DNA of 64,000 nt from Pseudomonas moorei (GTDB taxonomy: Bacteria > Pseudomonadota > Gammaproteobacteria > Pseudomonadales > Pseudomonadaceae): contig NZ_VZPP01000015.1 of NCBI RefSeq assembly GCF_008801475.1, positions 1 through 64,000 of the forward strand, written 5' to 3'. The notes below the pieces were generated by a model. The model was not told where the DNA came from, searched no databases, and saw only the letters and a list, made by a program, of their open reading frames with translations. Of this stretch, positions 36,416 to 45,544 are shown piece by piece. The translations under genes and the position numbers were made by a program. Numbering within the stretch: position 1 is the stretch's first letter; every line of letters starts with the position of its first letter.

Positions 36416-37627
36416 ATGGGGCTCAAAGGGCACGCGGCGATTGTCGGTACCGCACAATACAAACCGGAAAAATACGCGACTGCGCCGAGGATGTTTCACC
36501 TTGAGCAGGTCGCCGACCTGGCGGCCCAGGCGCTGCGTGATGCCGGGCTCAAGGCCTCGGACCTTGACGGGTTAGTGATCAACGGTCCGCATTTTCATGA
36601 AGCTTCGGTGTTCGTACCGGCGATGGCCGCCGAGTACCTGGGCCTTCGCCTGAACTTCGCCGAAGTGGTGGACCTGGGCGGCTGCACCTCGGTGGGCATG
36701 GTCTGGCGCGCCGCCGCCGCGATCGAACTGGGGCTATGTCAGGCAGTGCTGTGCGTCATTCCCGCACGCATGGCGCCTTTGGGGCCGGACGAGGATCCAG
36801 GCTGGATGGCCCGGTCCATGCGTTTTGGCGGACATAGCACGGCATTCGGCGCGCCCGAAGCCGAGTTCGACCTGCCGTACGGGCACATGGGCCAGAACAC
36901 CGGCTACGCGATGATCGCCCAGCGTTATGCCGCACAGTACGATTATGACCAGCGAGCAATGGCCAAGATCGCCGTCGACCAGCGCACCAACGCCCTGGCC
37001 AACCCACAAGCGATGTTCTACGGCCAGCCATTGACCATCGAACAGGTGCTGGCCAGCAAAATGGTTGCCGACCCGCTGCACGTCCTGGAAATCGTCATGC
37101 CGGTGGCCGGTGGCGCCGCGATGATCATCACCAACAAGGAAGTGGCGGCGCGGGCGCGTAAACGTCCGGCATTTATTACCGGGTTTGGCGAGCACTTGGC
37201 ATTCAAGTCGCCGTCCTATTCCGAGGACATGCTGCGTACGCCAATTGGTCCGGCCTCTGAGCGGGCCTTTGCGATGGCGGGCCTCAAGCCTAAAGACGTC
37301 GACGCCGCGCAGATCTACGACTGCTACACCATCACCACCTTGCTGACACTGGAAGATGCCGGCTTCTGCGCCAAGGGCGAGGGCATGGCGTTCGTCCGTG
37401 AACATGACCTGACCTGGCGTGGAGACTTCCCGATGAACACACATGGCGGTCAACTCAGTTTCGGCCAATCGGCCTCGGCCGGAGGCATGAGCCAGGTGAT
37501 CGAGGCGGTGACGCAGATCGCCGGTACTGCCGGTGAGCGTCAACTGGGGCGCTGCGACAGCGTCTACGTCTCCGGCACCGGTGGCGTGATGAGCGAGCAG
37601 GGCGCATTGATACTTCAGGGAGCATAA
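36416..37627 (+). CDS. Thiolase-fold (SCP2-type) lipid-transfer/aldolase-like protein
   Basis: A 403-residue thiolase-superfamily protein of the SCP2/Ltp group. The nucleophile region reads DLGGCTSVGMVWRA; a Cys is present but the spacing to the following Gly is one longer than usual, so true thiolase activity is doubtful. NTHGGQLSFGQSASAGG is conserved. It is followed after 4 bp by a DUF35-MaoC fusion, the pairing expected for steroid retro-aldolases such as Ltp2 and bile-acid Sal proteins. It is a good candidate for cleaving the first two-carbon unit or the last three-carbon unit of the side chain. Confidence 0.8.
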   Translation: MGLKGHAAIVGTAQYKPEKYATAPRMFHLEQVADLAAQALRDAGLKASDLDGLVINGPHFHEASVFVPAMAAEYLGLRLNFAEVVDLGGCTSVGMVWRAAAAIELGLCQAVLCVIPARMAPLGPDEDPGWMARSMRFGGHSTAFGAPEAEFDLPYGHMGQNTGYAMIAQRYAAQYDYDQRAMAKIAVDQRTNALANPQAMFYGQPLTIEQVLASKMVADPLHVLEIVMPVAGGAAMIITNKEVAARARKRPAFITGFGEHLAFKSPSYSEDMLRTPIGPASERAFAMAGLKPKDVDAAQIYDCYTITTLLTLEDAGFCAKGEGMAFVREHDLTWRGDFPMNTHGGQLSFGQSASAGGMSQVIEAVTQIAGTAGERQLGRCDSVYVSGTGGVMSEQGALILQGA

Positions 37628-37631
37628 GCAC

Positions 37632-38582
37632 ATGTCCAACAACAAACCGATGCCGGTCGCGACGCAGATCTCCGCACCGTTCTGGGAGGGCCTGAAGGCT
37701 CGCCGCCTGTTGATCCAGCAATGCAACGCCTGTGCAAACTGGAACTTCTACCCGCGCCGGCATTGCCCGGTATGCCTGGAACATGATCTGTCCTGGCGCG
37801 AAGTCGACGGCGCCGCGACGCTGTACAGCTACACCGTGACACGTATTGCCACCTTGCCCGACTTCATTGATGAAATGCCGCAGAAGCTGGCGGTGGTCGA
37901 GTTGGCCGAAGGGGTGCGCATCAACACCAATCTGGTCGGCCTGGACGAGGGCGAAATCGAGATCGGCATGCCGTTGCAGCCGGTGTTTGCCGAAGTCGAT
38001 GCCAAGGGCAATCGTTTGCTGCGCTTCACCGGGGTCGACAAGGATGCGCCGAGCCTTGAGTCGTTGCCTGCTCAGGACTGTGAACCGGCGCCTGCGGCAG
38101 CGGATCAAGCACCCGCACGGCAGATTGATTTCAACGATGGGCCGGCATTGCAGGCACTGGTCAGCGAACAGTACAGCGACTGGAGCAACGTGGTACTGGT
38201 CGACCAGGCACTGATCGACGCCTTTGCCCGGTTGTCGGGCGACGATTACTGGATCCATACCGATCCGGAGCGGGCACGCCTGCAAAGTCCGTTCGGCGGC
38301 ACCATCGCCCACGGCGCACTGGTACAGGTGCTGCAATCACGGATGAAGCTGGCGCTGGGCTTTGAAATCAGCGGTTTCACCACCCAGATCAACTATGGCT
38401 CCGATCGCCTGCGCTTCCCGGCGCCGGTGCCGGCCGGCTCACGCATTCATTCTCGGGCCCGGGTGAAAAAAGTCGAGATCCTGCCCCGTGGCACCCAGAT
38501 GACCCTGGAGCTCAACATTCATGTGGTGGGCCAGGACCGGCCCTCGGTGATCAATGATCTGGTGATCCTCTACATCGCCTGA
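37632..38582 (+). CDS. DUF35 / MaoC hydratase fusion with reversed domain order
   Basis: A 316-residue protein. Residues ~15-140 are DUF35 with a zinc ribbon (CNACANWNFYPRRHCPVC) and OB fold. After an Ala/Pro-rich linker (~145-165), residues ~180-316 are a MaoC hydratase with the Asp/His motif SGDDYWIHTDPERARLQSPFGGTIAHG. The order is the opposite of the MaoC-DUF35 protein at 1917, and here the hydratase domain keeps its catalytic residues. It probably hydrates an enoyl-CoA and passes it to the adjacent aldolase. Confidence 0.83.
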   Translation: MSNNKPMPVATQISAPFWEGLKARRLLIQQCNACANWNFYPRRHCPVCLEHDLSWREVDGAATLYSYTVTRIATLPDFIDEMPQKLAVVELAEGVRINTNLVGLDEGEIEIGMPLQPVFAEVDAKGNRLLRFTGVDKDAPSLESLPAQDCEPAPAAADQAPARQIDFNDGPALQALVSEQYSDWSNVVLVDQALIDAFARLSGDDYWIHTDPERARLQSPFGGTIAHGALVQVLQSRMKLALGFEISGFTTQINYGSDRLRFPAPVPAGSRIHSRARVKKVEILPRGTQMTLELNIHVVGQDRPSVINDLVILYIA

Positions 38583-38614
38583 TGGCGGGGCATCCTGCTT
38601 CTGCCGCAGATCTC

Positions 38615-38643
38615 TTGCAGGAGCCGGCTTGCCGGCGATGGCG
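38615..38643 (+). repeat. REP-like palindrome
   Basis: ttgcaggagccggcttgccggcgatggcg, given here as pieces GAGCCGGC and GCCGGCGATGGCG; typical of Pseudomonas REP elements. It lies 33 bp after the DUF35-MaoC stop. Confidence 0.65.
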
Positions 38644-38777
38644 TTCATTCAGGCGACGAATCTATCGGCTGACTCACCGCTTTCGCTGGCAAGCCAGTTC
38701 CAGGGCTCCACGGCAATCAGATCGGTTTGCGCATAAATATCCCCCATCTCCAACCCCACGCCATTTGTGCCATTGCA

Positions 38778-38795
38778 TAAGCCATTTGGACGATG
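38778..38795 (+). promoter_or_regulatory. GGACGATG element, copy 8 (variant left half)
   Basis: TAAGCCATTTGGACGATG. The right half is intact; the left half is weak. It shares GCCA(T/A)(T/A)TGGACGATGTG with copy 13. It ends 142 bp before the start at 38938. Confidence 0.6.
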
Positions 38796-38937
38796 TGTCA
38801 CCCCGGCCTTGCGCCGAGTATTTCCCCAGAGGCAACGCCCATCTCGATTGCCTCGCATGCCCTGGTGCGTGACAAAACAAGAGGATTGGCCCTATGACTT
38901 GCCCGATGCATATGTGCCTTGATCAGGAGTGTTCCTT

Positions 38938-39924
38938 ATGCGCTCTATGATCGGTTATGCAGTCTGCCTGATGGTCGCCTTGACCATTGGCTACACGTTT
39001 TCCCCCAAAAAACCACCGCAAGAGGAACTGTTGGCCACGCGCCCCGACCGGGTGCAGATCAACGGCCTGCTCAATCTTGGCTCGCGTGTGGTCGCCGTGG
39101 GCGAGCGTGGCAGCATCCTGCTCAGTGATGATCAGGGCGTTAGCTGGCAGCCTGCCCGCATCGAAATGCAACGCAATGCCACCCTGACTGCCGTGGTGGC
39201 ACTGGATGACAAACGCCTTTTGGCCGTCGGGCATGACGGCTGGATCCTGCGGTCCCTGGACGCCGGGAGCAGTTGGCAGGAAATGCGCCACGACAGCGAT
39301 CTGGGCGAACCGCTGCTGGGCATCTGGACTGGCGGTGGCGACACCGTCATGGCGTTCGGCAGCTTCGGCAAGTTCTATCAATCCCTCGATGCCGGGCAGA
39401 CCTGGACTGCGCAGCCCCTGGACATCGATAACGCGCACCTGAACAGCATGGCCGGTGGCAATGATGGCCGGCGCATGTTGGTGGGCGAGCAGGGCCTGGT
39501 ACTGCGCACGGTTGACGCCGGCCAGCACTGGCAGACCTTGCCGGCCTTCTATAGCGGCTCGCTGTTCGGCATCGTGCGTCTGAGTGCGGATAACTGGGTG
39601 ACCTACGGCATGCGCGGGCATGTATTCGTCAGCCACGATTTCGGCGACAGCTGGACCCAGATCAATGTGGGCAATCAATTGCCGCTGTACGGCCATGTGT
39701 TGTTGCCCGATCACTCGGGGCTGGTGATCGTCGGTGCCGGCAGTTCAGTGGTACGTCTGGATGCGCAGGGTGCACTGGTCGGTACCGGGCGCCTGGCCGG
39801 ACTCGGTACGTTGACCTCGGCGACGATGGTTGGCTCGCGTCTGCTGGTGGGTGGCGAGCGTGGGGTATTGCAGGGTTCAGGTGGCAGCGTCGCTGCCGTA
39901 TTGACCACACAGGTCACCCAGTAA
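38938..39924 (+). CDS. YCF48/BNR-repeat periplasmic protein
   Basis: A 328-residue protein with an N-terminal hydrophobic segment (MRSMIGYAVCLMVALTIGYTF) that acts as a signal or anchor, then at least five Asp-box repeats (S-x-D-x-G-x-x-W): LLSDDQGVSW, LRSLDAGSSW, YQSLDAGQTW, LRTVDAGQHW, FVSHDFGDSW. This predicts a beta-propeller. Start at 38938 has AGGAG 8 nt upstream. It precedes an RND/MMPL gene by 14 bp; YCF48-RND pairs recur in hydrophobic-compound degraders and probably form an envelope transport complex. Confidence 0.83.
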   Translation: MRSMIGYAVCLMVALTIGYTFSPKKPPQEELLATRPDRVQINGLLNLGSRVVAVGERGSILLSDDQGVSWQPARIEMQRNATLTAVVALDDKRLLAVGHDGWILRSLDAGSSWQEMRHDSDLGEPLLGIWTGGGDTVMAFGSFGKFYQSLDAGQTWTAQPLDIDNAHLNSMAGGNDGRRMLVGEQGLVLRTVDAGQHWQTLPAFYSGSLFGIVRLSADNWVTYGMRGHVFVSHDFGDSWTQINVGNQLPLYGHVLLPDHSGLVIVGAGSSVVRLDAQGALVGTGRLAGLGTLTSATMVGSRLLVGGERGVLQGSGGSVAAVLTTQVTQ

Positions 39925-39938
39925 AAGAGAGGCAGGCA

Positions 39939-42362
39939 ATGAATCAAGGAAAACACTGGGTGACGCGCTGCGTCGAAACGTGTGCGGATCACCTGATGGC
40001 CTGGCGCAAAGGACTGCTGCTGCTGTTTGTTCTGGTGACACTGGGCCTGGGTTACAGCGCCACCCATACGCAACTGGATCCGGGATTCAACAAGCAGATC
40101 CCGGTGCGTCATGAATACATGATCAATTTTCTCAAGTTCAGCCGTTACTTCACCGGCGCCAACCGTTTCCTGGTCAGCGTGCGCTGGAAAGGCGAGGGTG
40201 ACATTTATAACGCCGAGTACCTTGATACCCTGCGTAAAGTCACCGACGACGTGTTTTTCATCTCCGGGGTCAGTCGCCCCAGCGTGACGTCGCTGTTTAC
40301 CGCCAACGTGCGCTACATCGAAATCACCGAGGAAGGATTCTTTGGCGACGTGGTGGTGCCACCGCGTTTCAGCGGCACCCCTGAGGATCTGGCGCAGGTG
40401 CGCAGTAACACGGCGGCCTCCGGGCAGGTCGGCCGCCTGGTGGCCAACGACCTGAAGTCCGCCATGGTCCGCGCCGACCTGCAGGACACCGACCCCAAGA
40501 CCGGTCAGCCGGTCTCCTATGTCGACATCGCCAAGCGCCTGGAAGAAATCCGCGCCAAGTACGACAGTCCTGATATCGAGATCAACATCGTCGGTTTTGC
40601 CAAGCTGGTGGGCGATGTGGTCGAAGGGCTGAACACGGTGATCGGCTTTTTTGTCGTGGCGTTCGTGATCACTGGATTGCTGTTGTGGTTGTATTCGCGT
40701 TCCCTGCGCCTGACCGTGGTGGCACTGCTGGTCGCGTTGTTGCCGGTGGTCTGGTTGCTGGGTCTGTTGCCAATGCTGGGATTAGGCATTGATCCGATGT
40801 CGATCCTGGTGCCGTTCCTGATCTTCTCCATCGGTGTATCCCATGCGGTACAGATGACCAACGCCTGGAAGCAGGACGTGTTGGCTGGCAGTGCGTCCAG
40901 GGAAGCGGCGCGCTCGGCATTTTGCAAGATTTTCATCCCCGGTTCCCTGGCGTTGCTGATGAACGCACTGGGGTTCGCGGTGATCATGCTGATCGACATT
41001 CCGATCGTTCACGAACTGGGAGTGACTGCCTGCATCGGCGTGATGTTGATGATCATCACCAACAAACTGATGTTGCCGATCATCATTTCCTACCTCAGCC
41101 TGGAACCCGCGCTGTTGCGCCGGGCACAAACCCGGCCGGCGGGCAAGCATCGCCTGTGGTGGCGCCTGTCGGCGCTGGCTGAACCGGGGCCGGCACTCGG
41201 GGTATTTGCCGTCAGTCTGCTGTTGCTGTTGGCCGGGGCCTACAAGGCTCGTGACCTGGCCGTGGGTGATATCGGCGCGGGCGCGCCGGAGCTGCGGGCC
41301 GATTCGCGCTACAACACGGACAACGGCAAGATCATCAGCAGCTACTCCATCGGGCTCGATGTGATGTCGGTGTTCGTCCAGGTCAAGGGGGTCGACGAAG
41401 GTTGCCTGTCGCCAACGGTGATGCGTGCGGTGGAAGCCTTCGATTTCCGTATGCGCACGGTCTCGGGCGTGCAGTCGATCCAGAGCGTGGCGGACATGGG
41501 CAAGCGGGTGATTGCCGGCAACAACGAAGGCAATCCTCGCTGGGCGGCGATTCCAGGGTCGCCCCGTGGCCTGAGTCAGGGTGCGCGAGCCTATATGCCG
41601 GATGACGGAATGGTCACCGACGGCTGCCAGCAGATGCAGATCCTGGTGTTCCTTGCCGACCACGAAGGCTCCACCGTCAGTCATGCGATTGCCGAAGCCA
41701 AGCGGATTATTACCCAGGTCAGCTCGCCGCAAGTCGAGTTCCTCCTGGCCGGTGGCAACGTTGGGGTAATGGCGGCCTCCAACGAGGCGGTCAAGCGCGC
41801 TGAAGTCATCATGCTGGGGGCGCTGTTCGGTTCGGTGGCGCTGTTTTGCTGGCTGACCTTCCTGTCGATCCGTGCGGTGCTGTGCATTCTCGTGCCGCTG
41901 GCTATTGTCGCGATCCTGTGTAATGCACTGATGACCATGCTCGGGATCGGCCTGAAAGTCGCCACCTTGCCGGTGATGGCGCTGGGCGTAGGTGTGGGCG
42001 TCGACTACGGCATTTACCTGTACGAACGCATCCAGCACGAAATGCTGCGCGGTTCCAACCTGCGTGAAGCGTTCTATGAGGCCATGTGCCAACGCGGCAC
42101 GGCCGCGGTATTCACCGCCGTGACCATGTCCATTGGCGTCTGTACCTGGGCGTTCGCACCGTTGAAGTTCCAGGCTGACATGGGCGTGTTGCTGTCGTTC
42201 ATGTTCCTGGTCAACGTGTTGGGGGCGATTTTCCTCCTGCCGGCGTTGGCGGCCTGGTTCAATCGCGGACGACCGCTGGTCACCGAACGGGTACGTCAGC
42301 CTGCGGCGCCGCAAGGTCAGTTCCGGCTGAAAAACAGCCCGGCTGCGCGGGACTCCCGATAA
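39939..42362 (+). CDS. RND superfamily (MMPL-type) transporter
   Basis: An 807-residue membrane protein with the two-fold RND layout: TM1, a periplasmic loop (~50-240), a block of TM helices (~250-390), TM7, a second loop (~450-625) and a second TM block (~630-780). MMPL-type motifs include FSIGVSHAVQM and ALGVGVGVDYGIYLYERI, with the conserved Asp of the proton path. Coupled to the YCF48-like gene. It likely moves steroid or lipid through the inner membrane or periplasm. Direction is not evident. Confidence 0.87.
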   Translation: MNQGKHWVTRCVETCADHLMAWRKGLLLLFVLVTLGLGYSATHTQLDPGFNKQIPVRHEYMINFLKFSRYFTGANRFLVSVRWKGEGDIYNAEYLDTLRKVTDDVFFISGVSRPSVTSLFTANVRYIEITEEGFFGDVVVPPRFSGTPEDLAQVRSNTAASGQVGRLVANDLKSAMVRADLQDTDPKTGQPVSYVDIAKRLEEIRAKYDSPDIEINIVGFAKLVGDVVEGLNTVIGFFVVAFVITGLLLWLYSRSLRLTVVALLVALLPVVWLLGLLPMLGLGIDPMSILVPFLIFSIGVSHAVQMTNAWKQDVLAGSASREAARSAFCKIFIPGSLALLMNALGFAVIMLIDIPIVHELGVTACIGVMLMIITNKLMLPIIISYLSLEPALLRRAQTRPAGKHRLWWRLSALAEPGPALGVFAVSLLLLLAGAYKARDLAVGDIGAGAPELRADSRYNTDNGKIISSYSIGLDVMSVFVQVKGVDEGCLSPTVMRAVEAFDFRMRTVSGVQSIQSVADMGKRVIAGNNEGNPRWAAIPGSPRGLSQGARAYMPDDGMVTDGCQQMQILVFLADHEGSTVSHAIAEAKRIITQVSSPQVEFLLAGGNVGVMAASNEAVKRAEVIMLGALFGSVALFCWLTFLSIRAVLCILVPLAIVAILCNALMTMLGIGLKVATLPVMALGVGVGVDYGIYLYERIQHEMLRGSNLREAFYEAMCQRGTAAVFTAVTMSIGVCTWAFAPLKFQADMGVLLSFMFLVNVLGAIFLLPALAAWFNRGRPLVTERVRQPAAPQGQFRLKNSPAARDSR

Positions 42363-42462
42363 CCAAAAATAAACCTGAGGGGTCTATTGTGGAGTTCGCA
42401 AGCGATAGGGAAACTGATGCGCAGGCCCCTGTGAATGTTTCGCAGGCAAGCAGTAGTCAAGA

Positions 42463-42484
42463 GGGGGAGCCCTGAGCTCCCTCC
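42463..42484 (+). other. Hairpin between RND and regulator genes
   Basis: GGGAGC-cctga-GCTCCC with flanking G/C pairs. It may be a weak terminator for the RND gene. An AT-rich stretch with TATAAA (42494-42499) follows and could be part of a promoter for the regulator. Confidence 0.4.
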
Positions 42485-42545
42485 AGCCGAAATTATAAAA
42501 ATAACAAGGGAAGGGATTTGTCCTTACCCGAGCGAGGATAGGACT

Positions 42546-43781
42546 ATGCAAGATGGTGTCTTGACCCATGAAGCCCTGGCCAGCCTTGGCCTCGACCTTA
42601 CGCGCTACAACCAGTTGGTGGGCGAAATCTACGAAGGCGCCCTCGATCCGAAACTGATGGCCCACGCACTCAAAAGCTTTCTCAAGCTCTATGATGCCAA
42701 CTTTGTCACCCTGATCCTGCGGGTGCCGGATCAGCCCGATACCGGTGTGATGATTATCGCCGGTGACATCGAGGGGGCCGGTGATGTCTGCTACATGACT
42801 TACCCGCAAACCAATTCGCCGTTCTCCAACCAGCCGCTGGACTGTGTATTCACGGTCGATGACATCATGAGCTCCGCGGAATGGGAACACAGTGCCTACT
42901 TCAAGGCGTTCTGCGGCCCCAATGATGTGTACCACGTGATGTGCGCAGACATTTCCACCCCGGACGGCGGCAAACTGCGTTTTCGCGTCACCCGCCCCGA
43001 AACTGCCCCCAACTTCTCTGCCAGCGAGCGGTCGCTTTGCGCCAGTTTCCTGCCACATCTGCGTCGTGCCTCACAGTTGCACAACCTTTTGGACCGCAGT
43101 GAATCGCTGAGTGAGTTGTACTCCCAGGCCATTAGCCGTTTATCGGTGGCGACCCTGGTGCTCGACGAGAGTGGCAGTGTGTTGCAAATCAACCCGGTGG
43201 CCCAGGAAATCCTGGCCCGTTCCGATGGCCTGAAACTGGTGGGCGGGCGCCTGGAGGCGACTTACCCCAGCGATAACCGTGAACTGCAACGCTTGATTCG
43301 CGGCGCATTCTGCCCGGATGCCCCGAAAAGCGCCGAGGCCATGTCGGTGACGCGGCCTTCGGGGCTGGTCAATCTCGGCGTGGTGGTCGAATCGATTCCG
43401 TCCCTGGACTGGGCCGAGGAGAAGGGGCAGCCAGCGGCGCTGGTGTACATTCGTGATGCGTCGAGCAGATCCTTGGCCAGCGAGGTGGTGACCAAACAGC
43501 TGTTCAACCTGACCAAGGCCGAAACCGCCCTGGCGATGGAACTCGCCAATGGCTTGTCCCTGGAGGAAGCGGCCGAGGTCCTGAATATCCGGCGTAATAC
43601 TGCGCGGGCGCACTTGCGCTCGATTTTCTCCAAGACCGGTGTGCGGCGCCAGACCGAACTGGTGCGCATCATGCTCAACAGTGTGGTGGCGTTGGGCAAG
43701 CCGCAACTGGCGTTGAAAGTGACCGAGAAAATCAAGGTGCCGACACTGCAACTGGCGGTGCCTATCTATCGCCACGCCTGA
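42546..43781 (+). CDS. LuxR-type transcriptional regulator
   Basis: A 411-residue protein with a C-terminal LuxR-type helix-turn-helix (about residues 318-385: LTKAETALAMELANGLSLEEAAEVLNIRRNTARAHLRSIFSKTG, given in part) and an N-terminal sensor-like region without autoinducer-domain hallmarks. It resembles the TeiR-type LuxR activator of testosterone degradation in Comamonas in size and layout. Start at 42546 is preferred over an upstream in-frame codon because GAGGATAGG precedes it. It is the only clear dedicated transcription factor in the window, so it is the first candidate to bind the 18-bp repeated element. Confidence 0.83.
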   Translation: MQDGVLTHEALASLGLDLTRYNQLVGEIYEGALDPKLMAHALKSFLKLYDANFVTLILRVPDQPDTGVMIIAGDIEGAGDVCYMTYPQTNSPFSNQPLDCVFTVDDIMSSAEWEHSAYFKAFCGPNDVYHVMCADISTPDGGKLRFRVTRPETAPNFSASERSLCASFLPHLRRASQLHNLLDRSESLSELYSQAISRLSVATLVLDESGSVLQINPVAQEILARSDGLKLVGGRLEATYPSDNRELQRLIRGAFCPDAPKSAEAMSVTRPSGLVNLGVVVESIPSLDWAEEKGQPAALVYIRDASSRSLASEVVTKQLFNLTKAETALAMELANGLSLEEAAEVLNIRRNTARAHLRSIFSKTGVRRQTELVRIMLNSVVALGKPQLALKVTEKIKVPTLQLAVPIYRHA

Positions 43782-43844
43782 TTCTGCAGATCAACCACCG
43801 GGCATCGGTTGCCCGGCGTGACGGTAACTGAGGCAGCCCGTTTG

Positions 43845-43862
43845 TAGTCCGCACAGACGATG
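43845..43862 (+). promoter_or_regulatory. TAGTC-N5-GGACGATG element, copy 9
   Basis: TAGTCCGCACAGACGATG, 12/13, ending 53 bp before the HSD start at 43916. TAGTCCGCA is shared with copy 12. Confidence 0.8.
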
Positions 43863-43915
43863 CCGTCGCGTGATCGCCCTGTCGATACTGGGTGGACCAA
43901 TCACGGAGTATCACA

Positions 43916-44683
43916 ATGCCTATTACAGCCATCACCGGCAGTGCCTCGGGAATCGGCGCCGCCGTATCCGCCACCCTGCGCGCCGCTGGTCACCAGGTCA
44001 TCGGTATCGATCGCAGCAACGCCGAAGTGATCGCCGACCTGTCCACTCCAGAGGGGCGTGACGCGGCCATCGCACAAGTACTTCAACTCAGTGGCGGGGT
44101 CCTCGATGGGCTGATCTGCTGCGCCGGTGTTGGTGTCACGGCACCTTCCTGCGGTCTGATCCTGGCGGTCAATCACTTTGGCGTGAGCCAGTTGCTCGAC
44201 GGTCTGCAAGGTGCGTTGGCCAAGGGCCAACAACCGGCGGCACTGGTGATCGGCTCGGTGGCATCGACTCATTCGGGCCCCGACGGCCAGCCGTTGGTTG
44301 AGGCTATGCTCGCAGGCGATGAGGAGCAGGCGGTGCTGTTGGCCAACAACCTCGGCCATCCCCACGTCGCCTATGCCGCCTCCAAAAACGCCATCAGCCG
44401 GCATGCCCGCAACCTGGCGGTGAGCTGGGGCAAGCAGGGCATACGCTTGAACGTGGTGGCACCGGGCGCAGTAGAAACCCCGTTGCACAAGGCTTCGCTG
44501 GACGATGCACGGTTTGGTCAGGCGACCCGTGATTTCGTCGCACCCATGGGCCGCTCCGCACACCCAGACGAGATCGCTGCAATGGTGGCTTTCCTGCAAT
44601 CGCCGCAAGCGTCGTTTGTCCATGGCAGCGTGGTATTCGTCGATGGCGGTATGGACGCCATGGTCCGCGCCTCGCGCTTCTAA
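43916..44683 (+). CDS. hsdA: 3-alpha-hydroxysteroid dehydrogenase (HsdA-like SDR)
   Basis: A 255-residue SDR that closely follows the Comamonas/Pseudomonas 3-alpha-HSD pattern: ITGSASGIGAAV, GIDRSNAEVIADLSTPEGR, a Ser-containing VIGSVAS segment, YAASKNAI with the catalytic Tyr/Lys, and the C-terminal FVHGSVVFVDGGMDAMVR. It should oxidise 3-alpha-hydroxysteroids (bile acids, androsterone) to 3-ketosteroids with NAD. Similarity to HsdA is from memory of that sequence. CGGAG lies 7 nt before the ATG. It precedes another SDR by 11 bp. Confidence 0.8.
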   Translation: MPITAITGSASGIGAAVSATLRAAGHQVIGIDRSNAEVIADLSTPEGRDAAIAQVLQLSGGVLDGLICCAGVGVTAPSCGLILAVNHFGVSQLLDGLQGALAKGQQPAALVIGSVASTHSGPDGQPLVEAMLAGDEEQAVLLANNLGHPHVAYAASKNAISRHARNLAVSWGKQGIRLNVVAPGAVETPLHKASLDDARFGQATRDFVAPMGRSAHPDEIAAMVAFLQSPQASFVHGSVVFVDGGMDAMVRASRF

Positions 44684-44694
44684 AAGGAACCAGC

Positions 44695-45528
44695 ATGAAC
44701 AAAGTGGCATTCATCACTGGCGCCAGCCGTGGTATCGGTCGCGAGGCGGCTCTGGCATTCGCCCGCGCCGGTTTCGATGTGGCGATCAGCGCTCGCACCC
44801 TCAATGAGGGCGAACAGCATGAACATGCCCTGCGCGACGCCGCCGGGGCGCCGTTGGCCGGCAGTCTCAATGGTACTGCGCAGGCCTTGCGCGATCTCGG
44901 TTGTCGGGTGCTCGTGGTACCGATGGACCTGCTCGACAGCGACTCGGCACTGGCCGCTTGCCAGGCGGTTCTGGCCGAGTACGGGCGTATCGACGTATTG
45001 ATCAACAATGCGATATATCAGGGCAGTGACCTCAATACCGGTTTCATGGATCTGCAAGCGCAGACCCTGGAGCGGATGTTCCAGGGCTACATTCTCACCC
45101 CGTTCCTGTTGACGCGAGCGGTGGCCGAACACATGGTGGCGCGCGGTGGCGGGGTGGTGATCAATGTCACCTCCGGTGCCGGCGAAAGCGACCCCCCGGT
45201 GGCAGCGGGCAAGGGGGGCTGGGGTTATGCCTATGGCGCGGGCAAGGCGGCGGTGTCGCGTCTGTCCGGGGTCATGACCACGGAACTGGGCGCGGCCGGC
45301 GTGCGTGCCTATACCCTCAATCCAGGCGTTGTCACCACCGAAGCCCTCAAGGCCACCATCGGTGACAAAGGCCTGATCGCCTTGCGCGCCGGCAGCGCCC
45401 CACCCCATGTACCGGCGGCCGTGATGCTGTGGCTGGCCACTGCGCAACAAGCGCCCGAGTTTCAACGCCGGACCATCGCCGCCCAGCCTTTTGCGCTGGA
45501 GCACGGAATTGTCGCCGACTGGCGCTGA
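44695..45528 (+). CDS. Short-chain dehydrogenase/reductase
   Basis: A 277-residue SDR cotranscribed with the HsdA-like gene. ITGASRGIGREAALAF (cofactor), NNAIYQG, and VVINVTSGAGE...GYAYGAGKAAV with Tyr and Lys. The insertion around residues 35-75 (NEGEQHEHALRDAAGAPLAG) is common in SDRs of unknown substrate in actinobacterial steroid clusters. It may oxidise another hydroxyl (C7, C12 or C17) or a side-chain carbinol; this cannot be settled. Confidence 0.83.
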   Translation: MNKVAFITGASRGIGREAALAFARAGFDVAISARTLNEGEQHEHALRDAAGAPLAGSLNGTAQALRDLGCRVLVVPMDLLDSDSALAACQAVLAEYGRIDVLINNAIYQGSDLNTGFMDLQAQTLERMFQGYILTPFLLTRAVAEHMVARGGGVVINVTSGAGESDPPVAAGKGGWGYAYGAGKAAVSRLSGVMTTELGAAGVRAYTLNPGVVTTEALKATIGDKGLIALRAGSAPPHVPAAVMLWLATAQQAPEFQRRTIAAQPFALEHGIVADWR

Positions 45529-45544
45529 CATCCCCTGAAGTGAA

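Larger units (their letters stand above)
38583..38937 (+). other. 355-bp spacer before the YCF48-RND operon
   Basis: Non-coding. It contains a REP-like palindrome (38615-38643) and a regulatory element (38778-38795). No convincing small gene was seen. Confidence 0.5.

Noticed and set aside
40782-42314. 510-codon open frame on the minus strand
   Set aside because: It lies opposite the RND transporter gene, is His/Gln/Arg-rich low-complexity and has no recognisable motif.
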